From Treponema sp. (GTDB lineage Bacteria; Spirochaetota; Spirochaetia; Treponematales; Treponemataceae), in contig JAKSLY010000021.1 of the NCBI GenBank assembly GCA_024400955.1, positions 1 through 50,774 on the forward strand: a stretch of DNA of 50,774 nt, in the 5' to 3' direction. The number at the start of each line of letters is the position of its first letter. Positions within the stretch are counted from its first letter, which is position 1. Below, in pieces: positions 18,235-26,668 of the stretch. The position numbers and the translations under genes are program-made. Under the pieces are notes generated by a model. The model saw only the letters and a list, made by a program, of their open reading frames with translations. It searched no databases and was not told where the DNA came from.

Positions 18235-19686
18235 ATGAACGTAATGATAATCGGAGCCGGATTTACCGGAGTTCAACTTGCAAAAAGACTGATCAACGAA
18301 GGCAACAAAGTAATTCTCATCGAAAACAACCAGGACGCAAAGGAAAGTGCAGAAAGCCGCCTGGAATGCCAGGTTTTCCTTGAAGACGGAAACAGCCTTG
18401 AAAACCTTGAACGTCATGAAATCGCAAAGATGGACGCACTGGTAACCCTGACGGAAAGCGACGAAATCAACATGATCACATGTTCCCTGGTGGATGCGGT
18501 TTACCCGGACATCCTCAAGATTGCACGCGTAAGGAACTATGCATACTATGTAAACACCAACGATGCAGCCCGCCATCACGCGGAAACATTCAAGGGGAAC
18601 CACAGACCACTTTACGGAATCGACTACATGATCCATCCTGACGTAGAGGCTGCAGAAGCAATCGTCAAGGCTGTGGAACACGGTGCAGTCAGCGACATCC
18701 TTGACTTTGGGGAAGAAAGCGAATTTGAGCTTACGGCCCTTACGGTGGAAAAGGAAAGTTCCATGGACGGTGTTGCACTCAAGGACCTGAGGAACCTTAC
18801 GGACAGAAAATTCCTTGTGGCATACGTTGAAACAAAGGATCCTGAAAGCGACAACATGGTTTCAAGCCTGCCTAGCGGAGAAACGGTCCTGCACGCAGGC
18901 GACAGAATCGGCATCCTCATTTCCAAGGAAAACCTTCCTGACCTTGTTGAACTTTCCGGTGCAAAGATTGACCGCATAAAGAAGATATGTCTTGTGGGCA
19001 TCGGACGGGTCGGAACCATCGTTGCAGAACGAATCATCGAAAAGGAAAAGAATTCCCTCCTCAAGAAACTGATGAAGAAGGATTCAAAGCCATCCCAGTC
19101 CATTACCATCATCGACACGGACAAGGCGCTTTGTGCTGCAGCAGAAGCAAAGTTCCCTTCAGCACGTGTGCTCAATGCAGACATTACGGACGACGTTATA
19201 ATAGAAGAAGAAGGACTGCACAAGTACAACCTTCTGATCTGCGCCACACACAACCACGAGCTGAACATGGTAATTTCAGCCTACCTTGAATCCCTTGGCC
19301 TTGAACGATCCATTGTTCTTGTAGCCCAGACCCAGTTCAAGAACATTGCACGCCGTCTTGGAATCGAGGTTGCAATCCCGATGCGCGACACATTGATTGA
19401 TTCCATCATAAGCCACCTTCACGGCAAGAGCGTTACCGGAATCCACACCGTTGGCGGCGGTGAATTTGAAATCGTTGAATGTGACCTTTCTGCAGGCAGC
19501 CGTTTTGTAGGCAAGCAGCTTAAGGACATTGCAAACCCGGGCCAGTACCTTGTTCTCCTGGTCAAGAAGCCTGGAGACACAAAATACGAAATGGCCAGCG
19601 GCAACACAACCCTTTCCACCGGAGATCACCTTGTAATCATAGAGAAAGCCGGTGACAAAAAAGTTCTGGACAGGTTCAGCAAATGA
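18235..19686 (+). CDS. trkA: Trk potassium uptake regulatory subunit TrkA
   Basis: Cytoplasmic NAD(H)-binding subunit that gates potassium uptake by TrkH. The 483 residues hold two RCK halves, each with a Rossmann motif (IIGAGFTGVQLAKRL at the start and LVGIGRVGTIVAERI near 253) and each followed by a TrkA-C domain. Length and two-fold layout are typical. The last codon and stop overlap the start of trkH by 4 bp (ATGA), implying translational coupling. Transcription appears to start at or near the ATG. Confidence 0.95.
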   Translation: MNVMIIGAGFTGVQLAKRLINEGNKVILIENNQDAKESAESRLECQVFLEDGNSLENLERHEIAKMDALVTLTESDEINMITCSLVDAVYPDILKIARVRNYAYYVNTNDAARHHAETFKGNHRPLYGIDYMIHPDVEAAEAIVKAVEHGAVSDILDFGEESEFELTALTVEKESSMDGVALKDLRNLTDRKFLVAYVETKDPESDNMVSSLPSGETVLHAGDRIGILISKENLPDLVELSGAKIDRIKKICLVGIGRVGTIVAERIIEKEKNSLLKKLMKKDSKPSQSITIIDTDKALCAAAEAKFPSARVLNADITDDVIIEEEGLHKYNLLICATHNHELNMVISAYLESLGLERSIVLVAQTQFKNIARRLGIEVAIPMRDTLIDSIISHLHGKSVTGIHTVGGGEFEIVECDLSAGSRFVGKQLKDIANPGQYLVLLVKKPGDTKYEMASGNTTLSTGDHLVIIEKAGDKKVLDRFSK

Positions 19687-21143
19687 AAAATCAAAACTCA
19701 ATGGTCTTCATAGTCTTTAAAGTTCTTTCAATAATACTTGCCATAGTGGGTCTTTCATTCCTGCTGCCTGCAGCCGTGGCCCTTTACTGCAGGGAATATT
19801 CGGTTCTTCCTTCCTTTCTGATTCCAACGGGAATAAGCATTGCAGTTGCAGCCGCATTCATGATTGCAGGAAGAAACAGAAAGAACAGCCTGAGCATACG
19901 CGCAAGCTTTGTCATAGTTGCAACGGCCTGGATCGGGACATGCATCTTTGGTGCAATTCCATTTTATGCAAGCGGTGCAATTCCTTCGCTGGTGGATGCA
20001 GTCTTTGAAAGCGTGTCGGGCTTTACCACAACCGGAGCCACAATTCTTTCCGAGATAGAAACCCTTCCGCGCAGCATCAACATGTGGCGCTGCCTTTCTC
20101 ACTGGCTTGGCGGCATGGGAATCGTCGTGCTTACTGTTGCACTCCTGCCGCTTTTGGGCATCGGGGGATTCCAGCTTGTAAAGGCAGAAACCACGGGGCC
20201 GGAAAAAGGCAAGTTCACCCAGAAGATCACGACCACTGCAAAAATCCTCTGGTTCATCTACATGGGTCTGACTGCCATCGAGACGGTTCTCCTTAAGATT
20301 GCAGGCATGGATTTTATTGACGCCCTTTCCCACTCATTTTCCACACTGGGTACCGGCGGATTTTCCACACGTAATGCAAGCATTGCAGCCTATGATTCTG
20401 CAGCCATAGACACCATCGTTTTTACGTTCATGTTTCTTGCGGGAATAAACTTTACCCTTTACTACTACGCCATCATCAGGAATTTTACCGGCATCAAGAA
20501 CAGCACCGAATTCAAGGTTTACCTTGGCCTGAACTTTTTTGCCATTGCAGCCATTACGATTCTTGAGCTGCCGCAGTATGGTTCATTCCTGCAGTCCCTC
20601 AGGTATTCAAGCTTCCAGGTAAGCGCCATATTGACCACCACAGGTTACGCCACATGGGACTACACCACATGGAACAATGCAAGCCAGGTCATCATCCTGA
20701 TGCTTTTCTTTATCGGCGGATGCTCGGGTTCAACTTCCGGCGGCGTCAAGGTCATAAGATGGGTCGTCCTTTACAAGCAGCTTAAGAGCGAAATGATGAA
20801 GACAATTCACCCCCACGGAATTTTTTCCGTCAGACTCAACAAGGAAGTCATCAGGCCGGAAATCATATATACGGTTTCTGCCTTCTTCTTCCTGTACTTT
20901 CTTCTCGTAATCCTGACGTCCTTTATCGGAGCCCTTTTTGGAATGGACATAATGACCGCCTTTTCTGGAGCAGTTACGATGGTAGGAAACGTAGGCCCCG
21001 GCTTTAACATGCTTGGCCCATCATGCAACTGCGGCTGGCTTGCCACCCCTGTAAAGTGCTGGTACTGCCTAGTAATGATTGCCGGCCGTCTTGAACTCTT
21101 TACCATAGCAATCTTTACAACAATTGCCTTCTGGAAAAAATAA
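19683..21143 (+). CDS. trkH: Trk potassium uptake membrane subunit TrkH
   Basis: The ion-conducting partner of TrkA. The 486-residue protein is very hydrophobic and contains the four selectivity-filter segments of the SKT family, including SGFTTTGATIL, FSTLGTGGFSTRN, TTGYATWDY and MVGNVGPGFNMLG. It overlaps trkA by 4 bp, so the two form one unit. No terminator is obvious after the stop; the tRNA-like repeat region follows. Confidence 0.95.
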   Translation: MKNQNSMVFIVFKVLSIILAIVGLSFLLPAAVALYCREYSVLPSFLIPTGISIAVAAAFMIAGRNRKNSLSIRASFVIVATAWIGTCIFGAIPFYASGAIPSLVDAVFESVSGFTTTGATILSEIETLPRSINMWRCLSHWLGGMGIVVLTVALLPLLGIGGFQLVKAETTGPEKGKFTQKITTTAKILWFIYMGLTAIETVLLKIAGMDFIDALSHSFSTLGTGGFSTRNASIAAYDSAAIDTIVFTFMFLAGINFTLYYYAIIRNFTGIKNSTEFKVYLGLNFFAIAAITILELPQYGSFLQSLRYSSFQVSAILTTTGYATWDYTTWNNASQVIILMLFFIGGCSGSTSGGVKVIRWVVLYKQLKSEMMKTIHPHGIFSVRLNKEVIRPEIIYTVSAFFFLYFLLVILTSFIGALFGMDIMTAFSGAVTMVGNVGPGFNMLGPSCNCGWLATPVKCWYCLVMIAGRLELFTIAIFTTIAFWKK

Positions 21144-21200
21144 GATAGCCTACCACTTTATTTTTTTTATCAAATTTGCTATATTGATGGAACATTAATC

Positions 21201-21277
21201 GCCAACTTAGCTCAGATGGTAGACACAACGCAAGCAAGTGCGTAGCGTTGTGCCCGAGTAAAGAGCGAAAGAAAAAT
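21201..21277 (+). repeat. tRNA-Thr-like repeat, copy 1 (interrupted tRNA)
   Basis: The first 23 nt (21201-21223) are identical to the first 23 nt of the tRNA-Thr gene at 21278. A 29-bp palindrome (21224-21252, arms CACAACGC and GCGTTGTG) replaces the tRNA middle. GTAAAGAGC then follows, matching the 3' side of the tRNA anticodon arm, before the sequence diverges. Confidence 0.75.
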
Positions 21278-21350
21278 GCCAACTTAGCTCAGATGGTAGA
21301 GCAGCTCCCTCGTAAAGAGCAGGTCAACAGTTCGATTCTGTTAGTTGGCT
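21278..21350 (+). tRNA. tRNA-Thr (anticodon CGT)
   Basis: A complete cloverleaf of 73 nt: acceptor GCCAACT/AGTTGGC, D stem GCTC/GAGC, anticodon loop CTCGTAA with anticodon CGT, variable loop AGGTC and T arm AACAG-TTCGATT-CTGTT. The last anticodon-stem pair (31-39) is C-A, a mismatch. CCA is not encoded; the discriminator is T. It sits among three tRNA-like repeats. Confidence 0.9.
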
Positions 21351-21366
21351 ATTGTCATGGAAGAGA

Positions 21367-21410
21367 CACAACGCAAGCAGGTGCGTAGCGTTGTGCCCGA
21401 GCAAAGAGCA
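21367..21410 (+). repeat. tRNA-Thr-like repeat, copy 2
   Basis: The same 29-bp palindrome (21367-21395, with one change inside) is followed by CCCGAGCAAAGAGCAGGT, again like the 3' side of the tRNA-Thr anticodon arm. The 5' tRNA part is nearly lost here. Confidence 0.7.
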
Positions 21411-21437
21411 GGTACAAGGAGCACCCTAAGGGTGTTC

Positions 21438-21502
21438 CTCTCTTCCCCGACACCCCTTCTCTCCTCGGCAGCGTTCAAGGGAGAGCCCTTGAAAATCCCC
21501 TT
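21438..21502. repeat. Hairpins between tRNA-like copies
   Basis: Two inverted repeats occur: CACCCT/AGGGTG near 21442, and TTCAAGGG-AGAG-CCCTTGAA near 21475. The second recurs almost unchanged near 21606 (AGAA loop), so the region repeats with a period of about 130-170 bp. The function is unknown. Confidence 0.6.
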
Positions 21503-21521
21503 TCTAATCAAACAATTAACA

Positions 21522-21625
21522 GCTTAGCTCAGACGGTAGACACAACGCAAGCAAGTGCGTAGCGTTGTGCCCGAGCAAAGGTGTGGGCGCCGAGCAGGTG
21601 CAGCGTTCAAGGGAGAACCCTTGAA
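21522..21625 (+). repeat. tRNA-Thr-like repeat, copy 3 with hairpin
   Basis: CTTAGCTCAGACGGTAGA, close to the tRNA 5' part, leads into the 29-bp palindrome (21541-21569). CCCGAGCAAAG follows, and then the TTCAAGGG/CCCTTGAA hairpin. No cloverleaf can be completed, so this is not a functional tRNA gene. Confidence 0.7.
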
Positions 21626-21655
21626 AATCCACTCCTTTAGCAACTCATTTTTCAC

Positions 21656-21689
21656 ATAAAAAAACCGCATGATGTCTCATGCGGTTTTT
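21656..21689. terminator. Bidirectional rho-independent terminator
   Basis: AAAACCGCATGA-TGTC-TCATGCGGTTTT is a perfect 12-bp stem with a 4-nt loop, with an A run before and a T run after. It can end transcripts from the tRNA side and from the minus-strand gene ending at 21723. Confidence 0.9.
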
Positions 21690-21722
21690 CATACTAATTT
21701 ATTACCCGAAACTTAATTCAGC

Positions 21723-23006
21723 CTACAACGTGCTTGCGGCCTTTGCGGCGGCTTCAACCTTCATGTAATAGTTGTCAACAATACGGCGGATGTCGTGGAT
21801 GTTGGCAACCACAATCTTCTCCTCAAAGATTTCAATCTTGCCGCGGTCCATGAGCTTGGAAAGTTCTTCACGTGCCTTGTCCAGCGGAATGGCAGCCCAA
21901 CCGGCAATGTCGGAAATCTTAACGTTATAGGTACGCTTTGAATTTTCATCATCCTTATTGAAGCTGTTTCCAGAAAGCTCTTCATACATGAGGAAAACAT
22001 CGCAGATGCGCACAGGAATTTCCGTAATCAGGATGATCTTGAACTGCCTGTTCTGGTCATAGATACGCTTGCAGAAAAGCTTGAGCAGGTTCATGACGAT
22101 CTGAGGATTGCTCAGGACAAGTGCCTTAAAGTTTGCCTTGTTGAATTCAAGACATGCAACTTCCGTACGTGCAATGCAGGAAGCACTGCGCTGCGAGCTG
22201 TCAAGAATTGCCATTTCCCCAAAGAATGCACCGCTTTTAAGGATGTCCAGGTTCTTGTTCTGGCCGTTGATGCACTTTGAAATCTGAACGTCACCGTACT
22301 TGATGAGGTAGAAAGTTTCACCAGGTTCATACTCGCTGATAATGACTTCGCCCGGCTTATAGACCTTTGTAAACCTATCAAAGGCTGGAAGGCTAAACTG
22401 GTTCAATGTCATGTTGCCCGTTGGAGCCCTTGATTCAGCAGAACCTGCAATATGGGATGGAGCCTGCCTTACAATGGATTTCTTTGCGAGGGCACAAAGC
22501 TTATCGACTTCCGCCTTGAGGGATGGTTCAGGATTGAACTTATAGATTCTCTGGCAGACATCAGCTGCCGTAACAAACATGTCATCATTGTAGAAAGCCT
22601 GAGCAACATTGAACATGCCCGTCTCCGGCATAACGTATGCAACGCCGGTGTTAAGGAATTCAGCAGTCTTCCTGTGAATGTCGCGCAGAGACTTGGAGAA
22701 AACCCTGAGCATCTTTTCCGTAATTGCCTGCTTGGTGCTGAAAAGCTTTTCAAATTCGCTTATGGTAAGAGAAACAACAACGGAATCGGCAGCTACAGAT
22801 GCAGTGACAAGGCTAGGCATGCGGGCAAGGGCGCTCTTAACCCCGAAGAATTCACCGATGTGAACAATTTCCGAGAGCTGAGTGCCTGTCTCCAGGTCAA
22901 GACTCTTTAAAAGGACAGAGCCGGACTGAAGGATGTAAATGTTCTCATCCCTGTCACCCTGGAAAAAAATGATGGAGCCTTTTGAATATTGAGCTGTTTT
23001 TGGCAT
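21723..23006 (-). CDS. Protein with two cyclic-nucleotide-binding domains and a CRP-like HTH
   Basis: A 427-residue protein with no membrane segments. The first cNMP-binding fold is at 5-120 (phosphate cassette GEFFGVKSALARMPSLVTASV, degenerate). The second is at 215-320 and has an intact cassette, GEMAILDSSQRSAS, with the ligand-binding arginine. Residues 365-405 form a winged helix (KISDIAGWAAIPLDKAREEL). It may be a transcription factor or a structural sensor. TTGAGG lies before ATG 23006. Two-domain proteins of this kind are known in treponemes; the ligand is unproven. Confidence 0.78.
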   Translation of the reverse strand: MPKTAQYSKGSIIFFQGDRDENIYILQSGSVLLKSLDLETGTQLSEIVHIGEFFGVKSALARMPSLVTASVAADSVVVSLTISEFEKLFSTKQAITEKMLRVFSKSLRDIHRKTAEFLNTGVAYVMPETGMFNVAQAFYNDDMFVTAADVCQRIYKFNPEPSLKAEVDKLCALAKKSIVRQAPSHIAGSAESRAPTGNMTLNQFSLPAFDRFTKVYKPGEVIISEYEPGETFYLIKYGDVQISKCINGQNKNLDILKSGAFFGEMAILDSSQRSASCIARTEVACLEFNKANFKALVLSNPQIVMNLLKLFCKRIYDQNRQFKIILITEIPVRICDVFLMYEELSGNSFNKDDENSKRTYNVKISDIAGWAAIPLDKAREELSKLMDRGKIEIFEEKIVVANIHDIRRIVDNYYMKVEAAAKAASTL

Positions 23007-23109
23007 TCTTTAACCTCAATTTGTAATAAGTGCAGTTTCCAAGTTTTTTACTACCCCATAGTGTACCATAAGTCTTAAAATTATGCTATATTTATTCCCG
23101 AGTTAAACA

Positions 23110-23988
23110 ATGATTGATCTTCACACACATTCTTCGGCTTCTGACGGAACTTTTACCCCGTCGGAGCTGGTAAAATATGCAAAATCAAAAAAAATAGAGG
23201 TCATGGCACTTACAGACCACGATACGGTGGCAGGACTTGCGGAAGCCCAGGATACGGCCAGGGAACAGGGAACGGTTCTTGTACCGGGCATTGAGCTTTC
23301 CATTCAGTGGCCCACGGGGGAATTCCACCTGCTTGGCCTGGGACTCAAAAAGCCATCCCGCGAACTGCTGGACATTATCCAGTTCCTCAATGAAGAACGC
23401 TTGAACCGCAACCGGAAGATGCTGGAAAAGCTCCGGGAACAGGGCGTGGACATAACCTGGGAAGAAGTCACGGCAACGGCAGGAACGGAAACCATAGGCC
23501 GCCCACACTTTGCAAAACTCCTCATGGAAAAGGGAATCGTAAAGCAGCGTCAGCAGGCCTTTGACCTTTATTTTGCAAAGGGAAGACCATGCTATGTTGA
23601 ACGCCAGGGTGCAGACCTTGCAGAGGCAGTAAAGGCCATCAAGTATTCCGGGGGAATTCCAGTCCAGGCCCATCCCCTTTCCATCTACGTAAGCTGGGGT
23701 AAAATAGAAGAAACCATGACGGAAATTCACGCAAAGGGTGTTGAAGGACTTGAAGCATGGCACCCGGGAACAAGGGTTTCGGAAGGATTCAGGCTTGAAA
23801 AGGTTGCAGAAAAGCTTGGAATGATTGCAACGGCCGGCAGCGACTTTCACGGAGAAAAGGTGCGTGCAGACAGAAAAATCGGCCACACGGCAGGCAAGAG
23901 CAAAATAGAAGACCGCTTCTGGTATGAACAGCTAAAGCCTGCCCTGGAAGATGCCCACGGCGGGGAAGACCTTACATTCAGTTTTTAA
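23110..23988 (+). CDS. PHP-domain phosphoesterase (RNase AM / YciV type)
   Basis: A 292-residue metal-dependent phosphoesterase. IDLHTHSSASDG (residues 2-13), LTDHDTV, PGIELSI, GRPHFA, QAHP and TAGSDFHG supply the PHP metal ligands in the order of the YciV/TrpH family, whose members hydrolyse 3',5'-nucleoside bisphosphates and trim RNA 5' ends. An extended -10 box, TGCTATATT, ends at 23092, so the leader would be about 10 nt. The 3' end overlaps the convergent small membrane protein gene by 11 bp. Confidence 0.87.
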   Translation: MIDLHTHSSASDGTFTPSELVKYAKSKKIEVMALTDHDTVAGLAEAQDTAREQGTVLVPGIELSIQWPTGEFHLLGLGLKKPSRELLDIIQFLNEERLNRNRKMLEKLREQGVDITWEEVTATAGTETIGRPHFAKLLMEKGIVKQRQQAFDLYFAKGRPCYVERQGADLAEAVKAIKYSGGIPVQAHPLSIYVSWGKIEETMTEIHAKGVEGLEAWHPGTRVSEGFRLEKVAEKLGMIATAGSDFHGEKVRADRKIGHTAGKSKIEDRFWYEQLKPALEDAHGGEDLTFSF

Positions 23989-24280
23989 ACCTGTCACGAA
24001 GCAGCATCATGACAAAGGAAACCGTAAACAGAATTGGCGGAAGGGCTGAAAAGACAAGGGACGTAAGCGGCATGGAAAAAAACTGCAGCCTGTCATAAAC
24101 CAGAACCCCGAGTTCAACAAGAAAGGAATAAACGGTTCCTGCATAGCTTACGAGAACTGCACATATCATGCAGATCCAGGCGGCATCACCGTTACGGCTC
24201 CACAGAAGGATTGCGGTAAAGGCTGCTGCTCCTCCAAGAACAAGCTTTATGATGAACATTAACATTTGTGCTCTTTCCAT
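23978..24280 (-). CDS. Small membrane protein, unknown
   Basis: A 100-residue protein with three to four membrane segments and a charged C-terminus (LLRDRFKN). I do not recognise a family. AGGAGG lies 5 nt before ATG 24280, so the start is firm. It begins 18 nt after the stop of the gene at 24299 and is probably cotranscribed with it. Confidence 0.65.
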   Translation of the reverse strand: MERAQMLMFIIKLVLGGAAAFTAILLWSRNGDAAWICMICAVLVSYAGTVYSFLVELGVLVYDRLQFFSMPLTSLVFSALPPILFTVSFVMMLLRDRFKN

Positions 24281-24298
24281 GACGTCCTCCTGTTGTGC

Positions 24299-25105
24299 CT
24301 AGTCAAGGCTAAAGGGATTCTTCTTTAATACTTCAAAAACTCCGCGGTCAGCCCCAAAGGGAACAATGCTTGGCTGGTTGTAGTCAGGGCTGATTACGAT
24401 GCCCAGGTCAAGGCAGTGAAGAACAAAGGCAGCATATCTTTCTTCCGGAACTTTAGGGAAAAGATAAGGCCCCTTTCTTGTCCAGTAGGAATTGATCAGG
24501 TTGTCATAGATGAACCAGTCCTTTTCCTTGCGGTCCCTGAGTGCCGTGATCAAGTCGTATGTGCTGCGGGCATAGGCTTCCTCCATTGGGGAAGCAAGAC
24601 GGATCTGACGGGTTCCGGCAAGCTTTATGAGTTCAGCATTCTCAGGAGTTTCCCTTACGGCAAGAACCGTTGTCTCTCCGGCCCATGGAAGGGTTGGCTC
24701 ATAAACGATGCAGTCCACGGCGGCCCAGTCAACTTCTGCCTGATGCCACGGATGATATGCAGAAGTCCTTGCGCTTATCTTGAGGCCTTCTTCCACGGCA
24801 ATTTTCTTTGACGGAAAAACAAGGACAGCCCTCTTGGTTCCCCCTGAAGGAAAAAGGGTGTTGACTGCCTTTGCAAGACGGTATGTGTGGTCGGTTCTGT
24901 AAAAGCCCGTTGCACCGCGGTTAAGAACATTCTTGAGCATGGTGTATGCACTGCATCCACCCCAGCCTAAGATGGCCCTTCCGCTTTCCTGATAAAGGTC
25001 CGTGAGTCTCCTGCCCTTTGCAGTGTACAGGAATGGCCCGCGGGCTCGCTTTACATTTCCGTATCTTGAAAAAATTTCATCAGCCAAAAAATCTGCGTTC
25101 TTCAT
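24299..25105 (-). CDS. Uncharacterised protein, weakly aminotransferase-like
   Basis: A 268-residue soluble protein with no confident family. The segment AKGRRLTDLYQESGRAILGWGG resembles the N-terminal substrate loop of class III aminotransferases, but no PLP-lysine motif is seen and the length is short. It may be a degenerate relative. ATG 25105 is chosen because AAGGAA precedes it and TACAAT (25115-25120) is a likely -10 box; upstream in-frame codons would lie in the promoter. It is divergent from the NusG-II gene. Confidence 0.55.
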   Translation of the reverse strand: MKNADFLADEIFSRYGNVKRARGPFLYTAKGRRLTDLYQESGRAILGWGGCSAYTMLKNVLNRGATGFYRTDHTYRLAKAVNTLFPSGGTKRAVLVFPSKKIAVEEGLKISARTSAYHPWHQAEVDWAAVDCIVYEPTLPWAGETTVLAVRETPENAELIKLAGTRQIRLASPMEEAYARSTYDLITALRDRKEKDWFIYDNLINSYWTRKGPYLFPKVPEERYAAFVLHCLDLGIVISPDYNQPSIVPFGADRGVFEVLKKNPFSLD

Positions 25106-25154
25106 GGTTCCTTCATTGTAGCACAAAGAGGCCCTCTGTGTCATAATTGGCAAT

Positions 25155-25559
25155 GTGAAAATTCATAAAGTTTTTTTCCTTTTTAAATCACTGCGCCCCC
25201 TGGACCTTGTTCCCCTTGCAGCCTTCGTTGCAGCCATCTGGTTTTGCATGTCACTGCTTTTTTCCCAGGGGACTTCACGTCAGGTTCTCGTGGTGCATTC
25301 GCCTGAGGGACGCTTTGCATATTCCATGGACAGGGACACAAGGGTTGAAATAAAGGGCAACCTGGGTTCCTCATGGATAGTCATCAGGGACGGCTGCGCA
25401 TGGTTTGAATCTTCTCCATGCGACAACAAGATCTGCGTGGAAACAGGCAAAATCACCATGGAACGGCAGTGGGCCGCATGCATGCCCAACGGCGTCATGA
25501 TTCACATTGAAGGCAAGTCAAAAAAATACACCCAGGATCTGGATGCAGTGGTGAACTGA
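25155..25559 (+). CDS. NusG domain II-containing membrane-anchored protein
   Basis: A 134-residue protein with one N-terminal membrane segment (about 17-40) and an exported NusG-II-like domain. The diagnostic cysteine pattern SPCDNKICVETGKI...WAACMPNG is intact. Relatives often lie beside ApbE or Gx-type transporters; none is here. GTG 25155 is the start; CATAAT lies 7 nt upstream and no ribosome-binding site is seen. The function is not known. Confidence 0.75.
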   Translation: MKIHKVFFLFKSLRPLDLVPLAAFVAAIWFCMSLLFSQGTSRQVLVVHSPEGRFAYSMDRDTRVEIKGNLGSSWIVIRDGCAWFESSPCDNKICVETGKITMERQWAACMPNGVMIHIEGKSKKYTQDLDAVVN

Positions 25560-25624
25560 ACAATACAGGGAACCAGGTCGTTTTCCTGCTGAAATTTTCA
25601 GGGACTCCATTAAATGCAGCAGTC

Positions 25625-25677
25625 TTGAAATTATGGAAGAACAGGTATATAGTATATTTACCTGGTAATTTAATAGG
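25625..25677 (+). promoter_or_regulatory. trxB promoter with Rrf2-type operator
   Basis: TTGAAA (25625-25630), a 17-nt spacer and TATAGT (25648-25653) form a sigma-70 promoter. A 17-bp operator, CCTGGTAATTTAATAGG (25661-25677), follows the -10 box, inside a 12-bp perfect inverted repeat. It matches the eight operators of the sulfur island and has the position of their downstream site. Confidence 0.75.
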
Positions 25678-25702
25678 TAAATATACATCACAGGATGCTT
25701 CC

Positions 25703-26620
25703 ATGGAAAAAGAATTTTATGACTACATAATAATTGGTGCCGGGCCCGCAGGCTTGGCAAGTGCCCAGTATGGTGCAAGAGGCGGACTTAAGACCCTTGT
25801 GCTTGATTCAGCCGGTGGCGGCGGACAGGCCACAAACATTACGGAACTTGAAAACTATCCCGGAGTTTTTCCAGCAGTAAACGGCCTTGACTTTATGGAG
25901 AACATGAAGGCCCAGGCTGAATCCTTTGGGGCAAAAATCCTTTCCTCCAAGGTTCTTTCCATCGAAAAAGAAGATGATGGCTTTAAAGTCACCACAAGGA
26001 AAAAAACTTACGGGGCAAAGGCAATCTGCATTGCATCCGGAGCAATCCACAGAAACCTTGAAGTTCCCGGCGAGAAGGAATTTGCAGGCCGTGGGGTTTC
26101 CTATTGCGCAGTATGCGACGGCCCATTCTTTAAGGACAAGAAAATTTTTGTAGTTGGCGGCGGAGATTCTGCATGCAGTGAGGCAATCTATCTTTCCACA
26201 ATTTCCAGTGACGTGAAGATTGTTCACCGGCGGGATTCCTTCCGTGCACAAAAGGCCATCGTGGATAAAATGCTTTCCAGCGGAGTTTCTGCAGTTTTTG
26301 ATTCCGTCGTCAAGTCAATCAACGGAACGGACAAGGTTGAATCCATTACCCTTAAAAACATCAGGACAGGGGAAGAACGCACCGAGGATGCTGATGCAGT
26401 CTTCATCTTTGCGGGAATGATTCCACAGAACAACCTTCTGGAAGAACTGAAAAAGGATGACGGGGGTTACATTATTACCGATGAAAGAATGGAAACTTCC
26501 GTGAGAAACGTTTTTGCAGCAGGAGACATCCGGTCAAAGGAATTCCGGCAGATAGTGACGGCTGTAAGTGACGGGGCAATTGCTGCCCACAGTGCCTGCG
26601 AAAAAATCCTGAAGCAATAA
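25703..26620 (+). CDS. trxB: Thioredoxin reductase
   Basis: Reduces thioredoxin with NADPH. The 305-residue flavoprotein has the FAD motif IIGAGPAGLASAQYG, the redox pair CAVC (Cys135/Cys138), the NADPH-binding motif VVGGGDSACSEA and the closing AAGDIRSKEFRQ segment. ATG 25703 is chosen because AGGA lies 7 nt upstream; the longer reading frame would run through the promoter. The operator at 25661 suggests sulfur control, fitting a role in supplying electrons through the island's thioredoxin. Confidence 0.93.
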   Translation: MEKEFYDYIIIGAGPAGLASAQYGARGGLKTLVLDSAGGGGQATNITELENYPGVFPAVNGLDFMENMKAQAESFGAKILSSKVLSIEKEDDGFKVTTRKKTYGAKAICIASGAIHRNLEVPGEKEFAGRGVSYCAVCDGPFFKDKKIFVVGGGDSACSEAIYLSTISSDVKIVHRRDSFRAQKAIVDKMLSSGVSAVFDSVVKSINGTDKVESITLKNIRTGEERTEDADAVFIFAGMIPQNNLLEELKKDDGGYIITDERMETSVRNVFAAGDIRSKEFRQIVTAVSDGAIAAHSACEKILKQ

Positions 26621-26668
26621 AAAAAACGGGTGCACTTCATTTTTGATGAACTGCACCCGTTTTTTTTT
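26615..26668. terminator. Bidirectional terminator between trxB and the JAMM protease gene
   Basis: AACGGGTGCACTTCAT and ATGAACTGCACCCGTT pair with one mismatch around a TTTTTG loop. The stem is flanked by A and T runs and serves both convergent genes; the stop codon of the minus-strand gene lies in the T run. Confidence 0.9.

Noticed and set aside
18235..21143. Potassium operon controlled by a c-di-AMP riboswitch
   Set aside because: The -10 box is 6 nt before trkA, so there is no leader to hold a riboswitch.
21224..21569. The 29-bp palindromes as integron attC sites
   Set aside because: Treponemes can hold integrons, but the arms do not fit RYYYAAC/GTTRRRY and there is no cassette gene between copies.
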